Part shown: positions 38,737 to 46,109 of the stretch, piece by piece
Numbering within the stretch: position 1 is the first letter of the stretch
How the letters are laid out: the number at the start of each line of letters is the position of its first letter
Source of the DNA: Natronoarchaeum philippinense
GTDB taxonomy: Archaea > Halobacteriota > Halobacteria > Halobacteriales > Natronoarchaeaceae
Reading direction: 5' to 3'
Assembly (NCBI RefSeq): GCF_900215575.1
Contig: NZ_OBEJ01000003.1
Span: 62,001-126,000 of the forward strand
DNA length: 64,000 nucleotides
The notes under the pieces: model-generated
The model's input: the letters and a program-made list of their open reading frames with translations, nothing else
What the model was told of the DNA's origin: nothing
The model's database searches: none
Made by a program: the position numbers and the translations under genes

Positions 38737-39831
38737 ATGGACCGAAGACAGTACCTGAGCGGGCTGGTTGCAGCGGGCGGACTGGCGGTTACGGGCGTCT
38801 CCACGACGGCCGCACAGTCGAGTGCGATCGCGTCTTGGGAAGATCCCCAGGGCGACGACGCCGGACCCGGGAACTACACGTACCCGACGAGCAGCGAGAT
38901 TCCCGAAGGCGAACTCGACTTGGCGTCGTTCACCATCGGCACCGACGGCGACCGATACACGTTCGACTTCTCGTTCCACAGCGAACTCACGAACAACTGG
39001 GACGGCGCGAACGGGTTCTCTCACCAAGTGCTCCAAGTGTACTTCAAGAACCCAGACGGCAGCGGCGGTTCGACCGAGATGCGGAAGGGCATCAACGCGA
39101 CGCTCGAGTCCAACTACCACCACCGCTTGATGGTGACGCCGTTCCCGAGCGAGGTTCCTGCCGTCGTCGAGGATGCAAGCGGCAACGTCGTCAGCGAGGA
39201 CGTGTCCATCTCGACGACCGACGCCAGTACGATCCGGGTGTCGATTCCCCAGTCCGTGATCGGCTATCTCGAGAGTGCTAGCCTCGTCCCGATCGTCGCC
39301 GGCTGGGACGGCTACGGCACCGGCGGTATCCGCGCGCTCAAGGAGAGCGCTGGCGAGTGGTCGTTCGGCGGCGCCAAAAACGACAACGCGCCCGTAATTA
39401 TCGACCTCGTCACGCCCGAAGGCACCAGCCAGAGCGACGCGCTGTCGTACTCCAGCGACGCCAAAGCGTCCGTCCCGTACCTCTCGATCGGCGGGAGTTC
39501 CGACGGGGGTAGCTCCGATGGCGGCTCGGATGACGGCAGCTCCGACGGCGGCAGTTCGGACGACGGCGGTTCTGACGACGGTAGCTCCGATGATGGCAGT
39601 GGCTCGGATGACGGAGGATCCAGTGACGACGGCAGTTCCGACGACGGCGGTTCGGATGACGGCAGCTCCGACGACAGCGGCTCCGAAAGCAGCTCGGACA
39701 ACGACGGGAGCTCCGACGACGGGAGTTCCGATAGCGGCCTCCCCGGCTTCGGTCTCGGCGTCGGTCTCGTCGGTGCGGCCGGCGGTGCGCTCGCGGCGCG
39801 GCGTCGCGGTGAGGACGAAGACGACGCCTAG
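38737..39831 (+). CDS. Tat-exported, PGF-CTERM surface protein with glucodextranase-C-like domain
   Basis: 364 residues in four parts. A Tat signal (MDRRQYLSGLVAAGGLAVTG) is followed by a beta-rich domain (residues about 28-255; WEDPQGDDAGPGNYTYPTS, FSHQVLQVYFKNPDG) that resembles the C-terminal module of glucodextranase/pullulanase proteins. Then comes a low-complexity Ser-Asp-Gly linker (about 256-335) and a PGF-CTERM sorting tail (GLPGFGLGVGLVGAAGGALA plus RRR). The tail is the substrate signal of archaeosortase A, which cleaves and lipid-anchors the protein, so it ends on the cell surface. A likely glucan-binding partner for the neighbouring amylase. Confidence 0.88.
   Translation: MDRRQYLSGLVAAGGLAVTGVSTTAAQSSAIASWEDPQGDDAGPGNYTYPTSSEIPEGELDLASFTIGTDGDRYTFDFSFHSELTNNWDGANGFSHQVLQVYFKNPDGSGGSTEMRKGINATLESNYHHRLMVTPFPSEVPAVVEDASGNVVSEDVSISTTDASTIRVSIPQSVIGYLESASLVPIVAGWDGYGTGGIRALKESAGEWSFGGAKNDNAPVIIDLVTPEGTSQSDALSYSSDAKASVPYLSIGGSSDGGSSDGGSDDGSSDGGSSDDGGSDDGSSDDGSGSDDGGSSDDGSSDDGGSDDGSSDDSGSESSSDNDGSSDDGSSDSGLPGFGLGVGLVGAAGGALAARRRGEDEDDA
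39500..39736 (+). repeat. degenerate SDDGSS-type coding repeat
   Basis: About 25 tandem imperfect 9- to 12-base units encoding Ser-Asp-Asp-Gly-Ser variants form the linker of the surface protein. This is coding low complexity, not a DNA array such as CRISPR. Confidence 0.8.
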
Positions 39832-39853
39832 CTGAACTTTCTACTCTTCTCGG

Positions 39854-39887
39854 GAGCCATTTTCGCAATGGCTCTGCCGCCTTTTTT
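39854..39887 (+). terminator. hairpin plus T-run after the surface-protein gene
   Basis: GAGCCATT (39854-39861) pairs with AATGGCTC (39867-39874) around TTCGC, followed within 10 bases by TTTTTT. A clean intrinsic-terminator-like structure 23 bases after the stop. Confidence 0.7.
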
Positions 39888-40075
39888 CGACCGTAGCACG
39901 CGCCGTCGCCGGTTTTCGGACTAGGTCAGACTGTACTGTCCTCCATCGTTGTGTATCGCATATTGCTATACAGAATCCCGGTCCCCGGTCGCTGAGACTG
40001 ATTGCCCCACCGCGTGTTACGGCAAGTTCCTTAGGGTTGTTTAGCGCTACACTGCACCGCCCTCTCGATCTCGGT

Positions 40076-40109
40076 ACAGTTATATGAACGATTGCTCAAT
40101 CAATCATCT
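40076..40109 (+). promoter_or_regulatory. ars promoter with candidate ArsR operator
   Basis: GTTATATGA (around 40079-40087) is a TATA box about 27 bases before ATG 40110, so the transcript is leaderless. Just downstream, GATTG (40090-40094) and CAATC (40101-40105) form an inverted repeat with a 6-base spacer. Its position between box and start is where an ArsR dimer would block transcription. Confidence 0.6.
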
Positions 40110-40508
40110 ATGGGATCGCAAACGGACCGACTCGAACGGCTCATCTCCGAGGAAAGCGGCGACTGCTGCGAAGCCGACTTAGAGCAACGGCTCGATTCGT
40201 TACGCTCGTATCAATCGGAGGCACACACCGACCCCGACGCCGACCTCACCGCACTCAAGACATTGGGGAACGATACACGATACAATATCGTCCGATTGCT
40301 GAAGGCCGCAGATCGGGAGCTGTGCGTCTGCGAGATCAACCCGATCGTCGATGTCAGTGACAGTGCGATCAGTCACGCCCTTTCGGACCTCTACGACGCC
40401 GGGCTCGTCACGCGACGAAAAGACGGTACTTGGCGATACTACGAGACGACCGGCCGGGCCGAAGCGCTTCTGACTGCTCTCGACGAGACGCGAGAGGGTG
40501 ATCGATGA
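40110..40508 (+). CDS. arsR: ArsR-family arsenic-responsive repressor
   Basis: 132 residues. The winged-helix core spans about residues 45-125 (ALKTLGNDTRYNIVRLLKAA, DSAISHALSDLYDAGLVTRR). The alpha-3 metal site reads ELCVCE with C72 and C74, the ArsR signature for As(III), and a second pair C19-C20 lies near the N-terminus and could be a further ligand. It should release its operator when As(III) binds. First gene of arsR-arsC-acr3; its stop overlaps the arsC start (ATGA). Confidence 0.94.
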   Translation: MGSQTDRLERLISEESGDCCEADLEQRLDSLRSYQSEAHTDPDADLTALKTLGNDTRYNIVRLLKAADRELCVCEINPIVDVSDSAISHALSDLYDAGLVTRRKDGTWRYYETTGRAEALLTALDETREGDR

Positions 40509-40948
40509 CTGAAACACCGGTTCGTGTCGCGTTCATATGCGTCCAGAACGCCGGGCGATCACAGATGTCGACCGCATTCGCCGAACGCGAGCGGGGGCGT
40601 CGCGGTCTCGATGACGCCATCGAAATTCTCACCGGCGGCACCCATCCTGCTGAGCACGTGCACGAAGCCGTCGTCGAGGTGATGCGTGAGGAGGGGTTCG
40701 ATCTCTCTGATCGGACGCCGCGACGGATTTCCACCGACGAACTCGAGTCGTGTGACTACGTCGCTACGATGGGCTGTTCGACACTCGAACTCGATGCGGA
40801 CGACTCCGAGGTCGATATCCGAGATTGGGCGCTGGACGATCCCGACGGGAAAGAACCCGCCCGGGTTCGAGAAATCGGCGATGAGATCCGAGATCGTGTG
40901 AGTGCGCTTTTCGACGACATCGAACAAGCGGTGACCACGAGTGATTAA
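40505..40948 (+). CDS. arsC: arsenate reductase, low-molecular-weight phosphatase type
   Basis: 147 residues. The phosphate/arsenate loop is CVQNAGRS (C12 to R18, CX5R), followed by the acidic general-acid region in VDIRDWALDDPDGK. Such enzymes reduce As(V) to As(III) with thioredoxin-type reductants. In context (between arsR and acr3) arsenate reduction is more likely than tyrosine phosphatase activity. The reducing cysteine pair of the thioredoxin-coupled enzyme is not obvious, though single cysteines occur (SCDYVATMGCS). Confidence 0.9.
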   Translation: MTETPVRVAFICVQNAGRSQMSTAFAERERGRRGLDDAIEILTGGTHPAEHVHEAVVEVMREEGFDLSDRTPRRISTDELESCDYVATMGCSTLELDADDSEVDIRDWALDDPDGKEPARVREIGDEIRDRVSALFDDIEQAVTTSD

Positions 40949-41007
40949 AACGAGCGACTCCTCGACGGAGTCTGTTCTCCTTGCTGCTCGAAAACCGAGG
41001 GTCGCCG

Positions 41008-42174
41008 ATGAGTAACGTCGACGCCCACGACCACGGCCCCGACTGTGGCTGCGAGAGTTGTGGTGACCCGCGGTCGATGGACTTCCTCGACAAGTATCTC
41101 ACTGTCTGGATCCTCGGTGCGATGGCTGTCGGTGTGGGACTCGGGTTCGTTGCTCCGTCGGTAACCCAACCGATTCAGGACTTCCATCTCGTCGAAATCG
41201 GCCTCGTCGCAATGATGTATCCTCCGCTGGCGAAAGCTGATTACTCACAGCTTCGCGCGGTGTTCAGCAACTGGCGTGTCCTCGGAGTGAGCCTCATTCA
41301 GAACTGGTTGATCGGCCCGACGCTCATGTTCGGGCTCGCTGTGATCTTCTTCAGCGGGCTCGTGCCCGGACTGCCTGCCCGCCCTGAGTTTTTCCTTGGT
41401 CTCGTGTTCATCGGGATGGCCCGGTGTGTCGCGATGGTCCTCGTCTGGAACGAACTCGCGGAAGGATCGACCGAGTACGTCACCGGCTTGGTCGCGTTCA
41501 ACAGTCTCTTTCAGATCATCACCTACGGGGTGTACGTCTGGTTCTTCGGGCTATTCCTCCCGCCGCTGCTCGGTATGGAGACGCTCGTCGCCGGCATCGA
41601 GACATTCGACGTGACGCCGATGCAGGTGTTCCAAGCGATCGTTATCTTCCTTGGGATCCCCTTTGCCGGCGGGTTCCTGACCCGGTACGTCGGCACGCGA
41701 GCCAAGAGCGAGGAATGGTATGACGAGAAGTTGGTCCCAAAGATCGACCCACTCACGCTCGTCGCGTTACTGTTTACGGTCGTCGTGATGTTCGCCACGC
41801 AAGGCGAGAATATCGTCGCCTCGCCCGGTGACGTGCTCCTGATCGCCGTTCCGCTGACGATCTACTTCGTCGTGATGTTCCTCGTGAGCTTCGGGATGGG
41901 CAAAGGTATCGGCGCGGACTACTCGACGACGACGGCCATCGGCTTCACCGCCGCCTCGAACAACTTCGAACTCGCAATCGCGGTCGCTGTTGCGGTGTTC
42001 GGCGTCGGTTCCGGCGTCGCGTTCACAACCGTCGTCGGCCCGCTTATCGAAGTACCGGTGCTTCTTGCGCTGGTCAATGTCGCCCTGTACTTCCAGCGCG
42101 AGTTCGACTGGACTGGTGCTACAACCGGGAAGCTCGGCACCGCGCCCGCCAACACGCCCGCTGAAGACGACTGA
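41008..42174 (+). CDS. acr3: ACR3-family arsenite efflux transporter
   Basis: 388 residues, ten membrane helices. The permease core is plain: the substrate-site motif GMARCVAMVLVWNELA has the conserved Cys (C140), and FNSLFQIITYGVY and GFTAASNNFELAIAVAVA match ACR3. It extrudes As(III)OH3 by proton antiport. An extra N-terminal tail carries DCGCESCGD (C13, C15, C18), a possible metal relay not found in most family members. ATG 41008 is preferred to the in-frame 40981. It closes the ars operon. Confidence 0.95.
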   Translation: MSNVDAHDHGPDCGCESCGDPRSMDFLDKYLTVWILGAMAVGVGLGFVAPSVTQPIQDFHLVEIGLVAMMYPPLAKADYSQLRAVFSNWRVLGVSLIQNWLIGPTLMFGLAVIFFSGLVPGLPARPEFFLGLVFIGMARCVAMVLVWNELAEGSTEYVTGLVAFNSLFQIITYGVYVWFFGLFLPPLLGMETLVAGIETFDVTPMQVFQAIVIFLGIPFAGGFLTRYVGTRAKSEEWYDEKLVPKIDPLTLVALLFTVVVMFATQGENIVASPGDVLLIAVPLTIYFVVMFLVSFGMGKGIGADYSTTTAIGFTAASNNFELAIAVAVAVFGVGSGVAFTTVVGPLIEVPVLLALVNVALYFQREFDWTGATTGKLGTAPANTPAEDD

Positions 42175-42459
42175 CGATAGGACTTCCCGAAGTCATCATC
42201 TCTCGAATTCTCGACCACCTTCGCCTTGAGTTCGTCTGCGTCGAAAACGCAGGTCAGAGTCTTATTTGTCCGAACTACACATCACAGCCCCGCTGCACTC
42301 GTTGTAGTCCCAACCCTACTTGGCACAGTTTTATATCGCGCTATGTGATTTATTACTTGTCTGCACCCGTTTGTCCCGACAGATGCAGTTCCTGACTGGA
42401 CGCCGTTGTCACGATCGCTATTCGGCTGACTTTTGTGTGTCTCTCCCGTTCGGCCGACC

Positions 42460-42780
42460 ATGACCGAGTTCGACGCCGAGCAGTTCGAGGACAAGTACGC
42501 GAACTACTTCCCCGAACTCCAGCGCGCCTACAAGAACGCGTTCGAGACGATGAACGACGAGTACGACTCCCAGTTGATTCACGGCATCGACCAGCAGGTG
42601 CTCAACGAGAGCGAGCCGTTCTACGAAGGGGACGGCCAGTTTCGGATCGAACTCCCCGAGGACCCCTACGACCGGCTGACCGCGGTTCTGGTCGACCGCG
42701 AGAAGTTCGAGGCGACGATGGATCGGTACGTCGACGAGATCGAGGCCGAACTCCAGCGCGTCTTCGAGTTCGAGGACTGA
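42460..42780 (+). CDS. DUF5783-like haloarchaeal protein
   Basis: 106 acidic residues, starting MTEFDAEQFEDKYANYFPEL. Helix-rich with the repeated theme YKNAFETMNDEYDSQLIHGI and FRIELPEDPYDRLTAVLVD. It matches in style the Halobacteria-specific DUF5783 family; function unknown. An in-frame ATG at 42433 precedes it, but the methionine at 42460 gives the usual N-terminus. Transcribed alone, followed by the IS element. Confidence 0.75.
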   Translation: MTEFDAEQFEDKYANYFPELQRAYKNAFETMNDEYDSQLIHGIDQQVLNESEPFYEGDGQFRIELPEDPYDRLTAVLVDREKFEATMDRYVDEIEAELQRVFEFED

Positions 42781-43004
42781 CGTCCCGCCGACCGTCGGTA
42801 GCCTAGCACTGTTCCAGCAAGCGACAGCCGAGATGCAGCTAGAATCACCGACGTTTCTCCGAATGCGTTCGCCGAGGGCGAGCTTTCGCAGCAATCCGGC
42901 TGTAGATCGATGTCCGCACCGAATCGCCGAGTGCCCAGCGAGTGGTGACTCCTGCGACCGGGGCAGTGGCCGAGTCGCGGTCTACAGATAAACAAGGCGA
43001 GTGC

Positions 43005-43022
43005 CTCGGGGCTTGACCCCGA
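43005..43022. repeat. left-end palindrome of the IS element
   Basis: CTCGGGGCTTGACCCCGA forms a 6- to 7-bp stem (TCGGGG/CCCCGA) with a CTTGA loop. It lies 17 bases beyond the tnpA stop codon and is identical to the right-end copy. Confidence 0.65.
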
Positions 43023-43038
43023 AGGGTGAAGCCGACAC

Positions 43039-43437
43039 TTAGACGTGTTCTGTTCGTTCGATATACCGTTCAATCGTTTCGCTTGATACCTGTCCTGCCG
43101 TTCCGATGTAGTACGATTGCTCCCAGAATCCACCACCCCACAGATATTCTTCTCAGTACGATTCGTGCTGGCCCCACATCTCTCGCGCCGTAATGCTCTT
43201 GACAGTCCGTGCAATCTCGCTTGGCGCGTGTTTCGGGTGGGCAGAAAGGAACAGATGTACGTGGTCGGGGGAGATGTGCAACGACAGTATCTCGTAGCCG
43301 TACTTGTCGCACACGTCGCGGAAACTCGCTTCCAACGAGTTCTCGATTGGTTCGAGGATGCCGTGTCGGTACTTGGGACACCACACGAAGTGGTAGTTGA
43401 CGTTGTACACCGTGTGGTTCGACCGCTTCTCGCCCAT
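43039..43437 (-). pseudogene. tnpA: tnpA, IS200-like Y1 transposase with premature stop
   Basis: The frame from ATG 43437 gives 94 residues (MGEKRSNHTVYNVNYHFVWC on) with the metal-binding HUH motif PDHVHLF (H59, H61), then a TGA at 43153-43155. After the stop the same frame continues to a TAA at 43039-43041 with family sequence: LWGGGFWEQSYYIGT and the catalytic-tyrosine helix SSETIERYIERTE (Y125 of a 132-residue protein). The broken product therefore lacks the nucleophile. The TGA is one base from TGG, so a single G to A change is the simplest cause. Readthrough cannot be excluded. Confidence 0.85.
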
Positions 43438-43464
43438 ATCGTACCCACTCCACCAGCACAGTTA

Positions 43465-43485
43465 AGTATATCCAAAGGATATACT
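43465..43485. promoter_or_regulatory. perfect 9-bp inverted repeat between tnpA and tnpB operon
   Basis: AGTATATCC, AAA, GGATATACT: a perfect 9-base palindrome with a 3-base spacer. It contains TATA-like sequence in both orientations and sits 28 bases from the tnpA start and 6 bases from the DUF2080 gene start. It may be a shared promoter/operator or a transcript-leader hairpin. Confidence 0.55.
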
Positions 43486-43490
43486 CAGAT

Positions 43491-43646
43491 ATGGCGAATC
43501 GCTTTGAAATCGACGGCGAGGAAGTTCTCGACGGTGAAGTCAAACCGTTCGGGAACAGTGCCCACGTCACCGTCCCCAAACGCTGGCGTGGAGCCGACGT
43601 GAAAGTCGTCCGAACCACAGAACCCACCGAACAAGACGAAGAATGA
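43491..43646 (+). CDS. DUF2080-type transposon-associated small protein
   Basis: 51 residues starting MANRFEIDGEEVLDGEVKPF, with GNSAHVTVPKRWRGADVKVV in the middle. The pattern G-N-S-A-x-V-x-V-P-K is that of an AbrB/SpoVT-like half-fold, as in the DUF2080 proteins found next to archaeal tnpB genes. It could bind DNA, perhaps the palindrome just upstream. Its stop overlaps the tnpB start by 4 bases (ATGA), so the two are co-translated. Confidence 0.85.
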   Translation: MANRFEIDGEEVLDGEVKPFGNSAHVTVPKRWRGADVKVVRTTEPTEQDEE

Positions 43647-44920
43647 CCGACGCACAGGCTCTCGTCAAGACGCTGGACTTCCAACTCAATATCCAGAGTG
43701 ACAACGAGAGCCTGTTGTACGACGCCACGCTCGAAGCCCGCCGAGTGTACAACGAAACCATCCGTCTCGCCAAAGAAGGCGTGGACTGGAACGCGATTCC
43801 TGACCGCGTGGCCGACGACGCCCACCTCGTGAAGAACACGACTCAGCGCATCGTTGCGAAGGCTCTCGGCGCGATGGAGAACTACTACGAGTACGACGAC
43901 TTCGGACTGCCGAGCCACACCAAAGACGGCGCGTACCCGCTCCGAGCGAACTACAAGGAGGGGTACAATCTGTCGCTCACCGACGATGGCGACGTGGCGT
44001 TCCGAATCAGCGCGAAACCGTACAACCACGTCAAGGGCGTCCTCGAAGGGAGTGACGTTCACCTCGATATTCTCAAGAGCGCACTCGAAAGCGACGGGTG
44101 GAAGATTGGGACGGCAGAAGCCTTGTTCCACAACGACAACGCCGAGTTGCACGTCAACGTCACCAACACCGAGCAGACCGTTCGAGGCAAGCTGGACTCA
44201 CGAACGGTCGTCGGCGTGGACGTGAACGAGGACAACGTGGCTCTCACTGCACTCTCTGAGGATGGTGTCGAGGACACATTAGTTATTGGCTTCCCTGAAA
44301 TCAAGTTCGAGCGCCACCGCTACTTCACGATGCGGAAGCGCGTCCAGAACGCGGGGAAAGACAGTACCCACGACACGCTCGAAGGGCACAAAGAACGGTT
44401 TGTCCGTGACAGACTCCACAAGGTATCTCGGCACATCGTGGAGTGGAGCCAGCAGTTCGAGAAGCCGTGCATCGTCTTTGAAGACCTCAAAGAGATGCGC
44501 GACAGTATCGACTACGGCACTCGGATGAACCGACGCTTGCATCACCTCCCGTTCCGCGCCCTTCAGTTCTGTACGTCGTACAAAGCATCGTTCGAGGGCA
44601 TTCCGACAGGATGGATTAATCCTGAGTACACGAGTCAGCGGTGTCCGATATGTGGGCATACGGAACGGGCGAATCGGAACAAGAAGCGGTTCAAGTGCAA
44701 GGACTGTTCCCATCAAGGCCACAGCGACCGTGGTGCAAGCGTCAACATCGCCGTGAAAAGCATCAAGAAGCATCAGAAGTGGAATGTGCCCGCTCTCAAC
44801 AGCCTTCCTCAAGTTCAGAAGGTGCGACGGCGGGCATCGGGGGCCGTGGACGCCCCGACCGTGACCCACCCGACCGCCCGAGGCTATCAGGCCGATGGTC
44901 GGATGGGAGTGTCCGACTAA
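43643..44920 (+). CDS. tnpB: TnpB, RNA-guided nuclease family
   Basis: 425 residues, complete. The split RuvC site is intact: VVGVDVNED (D193), CIVFEDLKEMRD (E280) and SDRGASVNIA (D362). A four-cysteine zinc ribbon, CPIC (334-337) with CKDC (352-355), lies between the last two. TnpB proteins use an RNA made from the element's right end to cut the empty donor site and preserve the element. With tnpA inactive, this TnpB could still act in cis. An expected right-end RNA scaffold overlaps its 3' end. Length and motifs are standard for haloarchaeal IS605/IS1341 TnpB. Confidence 0.93.
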   Translation: MTDAQALVKTLDFQLNIQSDNESLLYDATLEARRVYNETIRLAKEGVDWNAIPDRVADDAHLVKNTTQRIVAKALGAMENYYEYDDFGLPSHTKDGAYPLRANYKEGYNLSLTDDGDVAFRISAKPYNHVKGVLEGSDVHLDILKSALESDGWKIGTAEALFHNDNAELHVNVTNTEQTVRGKLDSRTVVGVDVNEDNVALTALSEDGVEDTLVIGFPEIKFERHRYFTMRKRVQNAGKDSTHDTLEGHKERFVRDRLHKVSRHIVEWSQQFEKPCIVFEDLKEMRDSIDYGTRMNRRLHHLPFRALQFCTSYKASFEGIPTGWINPEYTSQRCPICGHTERANRNKKRFKCKDCSHQGHSDRGASVNIAVKSIKKHQKWNVPALNSLPQVQKVRRRASGAVDAPTVTHPTARGYQADGRMGVSD

Positions 44921-44955
44921 ACCACGGGAAGTCTCGGGGCTTGACCCCGAGGCGG
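44800..44955 (+). ncRNA. candidate right-end RNA (reRNA/omegaRNA) of TnpB
   Basis: By analogy with studied TnpB systems the guide scaffold spans the tnpB 3' end and the right element end, with the guide taken from flanking DNA beyond. Here that region includes the CTCGGGGCTTGACCCCGAG hairpin (44933-44951). The 5' limit is a guess and no promoter is visible. Confidence 0.35.
44933..44950. repeat. right-end palindrome of the IS element
   Basis: Identical to the left-end segment, 12 bases after the tnpB stop. The stem extends by one pair to CTCGGGG/CCCCGAG (to 44951), so this copy is the better hairpin. Confidence 0.65.
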
Positions 44956-45053
44956 TTCACAGCTTGTTCGTCGCCCGAACTGTCGCCGTCCACGGGGCTT
45001 CGACGGATGCCGTGCCATGCATACTTTTTAGCATTTCGTGCATAATCCGACGT

Positions 45054-45257
45054 ATGAACACGGATACCGCCTGTCTCGGCTGTGGCGAGCCCTTCGACTG
45101 GGACGACGGCACGTGCCCCGACTGTGGCTGGTGCTGCGACGAGTGGGCGGATCGTGGTCGCCACGGATTAGAGAAAGAAGGCCACGGCGAACCGCCCGAA
45201 GACGGAACGACAGGCGCTATCGGTGGCGGACTACGCGGTCTTGGGCCTCTCCAGTAG
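45054..45257 (+). CDS. small double-CxxC zinc-ribbon protein
   Basis: 67 residues. Two pairs CLGCGEPFDWDDGTCPDCG give a zinc ribbon at residues 8-26, followed by a further CC pair and a Gly-rich acidic tail. Methionine 45054 is chosen over an open frame running back to 44895 within IS end sequence. A TATA-like CTTTTTAGC lies about 30 bases before the start. Haloarchaea carry many such small zinc finger proteins, some regulating motility or biofilm, but this one is not recognised. Confidence 0.65.
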   Translation: MNTDTACLGCGEPFDWDDGTCPDCGWCCDEWADRGRHGLEKEGHGEPPEDGTTGAIGGGLRGLGPLQ

Positions 45258-45299
45258 ATTCGTTCCTCGGTCGCCGTAGAAAGGATGCCGCCGCCGCGC

Positions 45300-46109
45300 T
45301 TATTCCGGCCCGTCCGCACCGTGACGAGCACGGTTGAGCGCGTCGCACACTGCTCCCTGCCCGTCCATGTTCACGTCGGCGAGCCGTGAGCGCTTCTGGA
45401 CCACGTCGAGCCGGTCGGCAGCGATCGGGTCGCCCTCCGGCGTCAGGAACAGCGTGTCGTCGACAGCCGTCACGTGGCCGCTATCGCGGGCACGTCGCAA
45501 GTAGGCCGCAATCGGCTCCCGATCGGTGACGACCGATAACCCGCCGAGATCGACGTGGGCCTCTTCGCCTGTCAATGCCACATCACACCGCTCGAGTGCA
45601 ACGATCTGCTCGACGGTGAGTCCCGCCTCCAACAACGTCTTGATCGCATCACGCTGGCGTGCCATCCGGGCTTTGTCGGCGATCGCTGTTCGGACCGCTT
45701 CGACGCCGCCGTCAGCATCCGGAAACGTCTCGTCGAACGTGTCGCGGTCGTTCACGCCCGTGGTGATCTCTTCGCCGTGCATGTGGTCGCATAGTTCGAT
45801 GTGGCTCTCCCCGACCCATTCGAGGGCCTCGACCTCGTCGCGGGCGTCCGCTGCCATCATCCACGCGAACGCCGGCGAGCACCACGCGGTCGGTAGTGTG
45901 AACCGGACGTGGACCCGATCGTCGTCGATCCCGATCGAGTCGATGTAATCGAGTTCGACGATCGACCGTGCCAACTCCGGGTCCTCGACGCGGTCGAGTC
46001 GGCGTCTCACCGCCGAGACTCGCGCCGAACCGTCAGCCGGATCGCTGACGCCGTTGGCGGTCGAACCGGCCGCCAAATCGCTGGTGTCGTCGGTTCGTCC
46101 ACCGGACAT
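45300..46109 (-). CDS. MIP18/DUF59-family metal-sulfur-assembly-like protein
   Basis: 269 residues. The DUF59 core lies at residues about 30-120: RLDRVEDPELARSIVELDYI, then VRFTLPTAWCSPAFAWMMAA with a conserved Cys. A C-terminal region of about 140 residues is specific to a longer subgroup. DUF59 proteins help assemble Fe-S or other metal centres. Its ATG overlaps the amidohydrolase stop (TGATG), giving tight coupling. The same partnership is known beside bacterial binuclear-iron propane/phenol-type monooxygenases, where both are accessory factors. Confidence 0.85.
   Translation of the reverse strand: MSGGRTDDTSDLAAGSTANGVSDPADGSARVSAVRRRLDRVEDPELARSIVELDYIDSIGIDDDRVHVRFTLPTAWCSPAFAWMMAADARDEVEALEWVGESHIELCDHMHGEEITTGVNDRDTFDETFPDADGGVEAVRTAIADKARMARQRDAIKTLLEAGLTVEQIVALERCDVALTGEEAHVDLGGLSVVTDREPIAAYLRRARDSGHVTAVDDTLFLTPEGDPIAADRLDVVQKRSRLADVNMDGQGAVCDALNRARHGADGPE

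Larger units (their letters stand above)
43001..44955. mobile_element. IS200/IS605-type insertion sequence
   Basis: About 1.95 kb containing divergent tnpA (damaged) and a small DUF2080-type gene with tnpB (intact). Each end carries the same 18-base palindromic segment CTCGGGGCTTGACCCCGA (43005-43022 and 44933-44950), able to form a short hairpin, as expected for subterminal hairpins of this single-strand-transposing family. Exact ends are not fixed: such elements lack inverted repeats and target duplications, so the boundaries are estimates. Confidence 0.8.

Noticed and set aside
39500-39736. Repeat array resembling CRISPR-like periodicity
   Set aside because: Units encode Ser-Asp-Asp-Gly in frame within a surface protein; no fixed repeat plus unique spacer pattern.
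42781-43000. Possible gene remnant left of the IS element
   Set aside because: Short frames in all directions with no family-like residues; treated as ordinary intergenic DNA.
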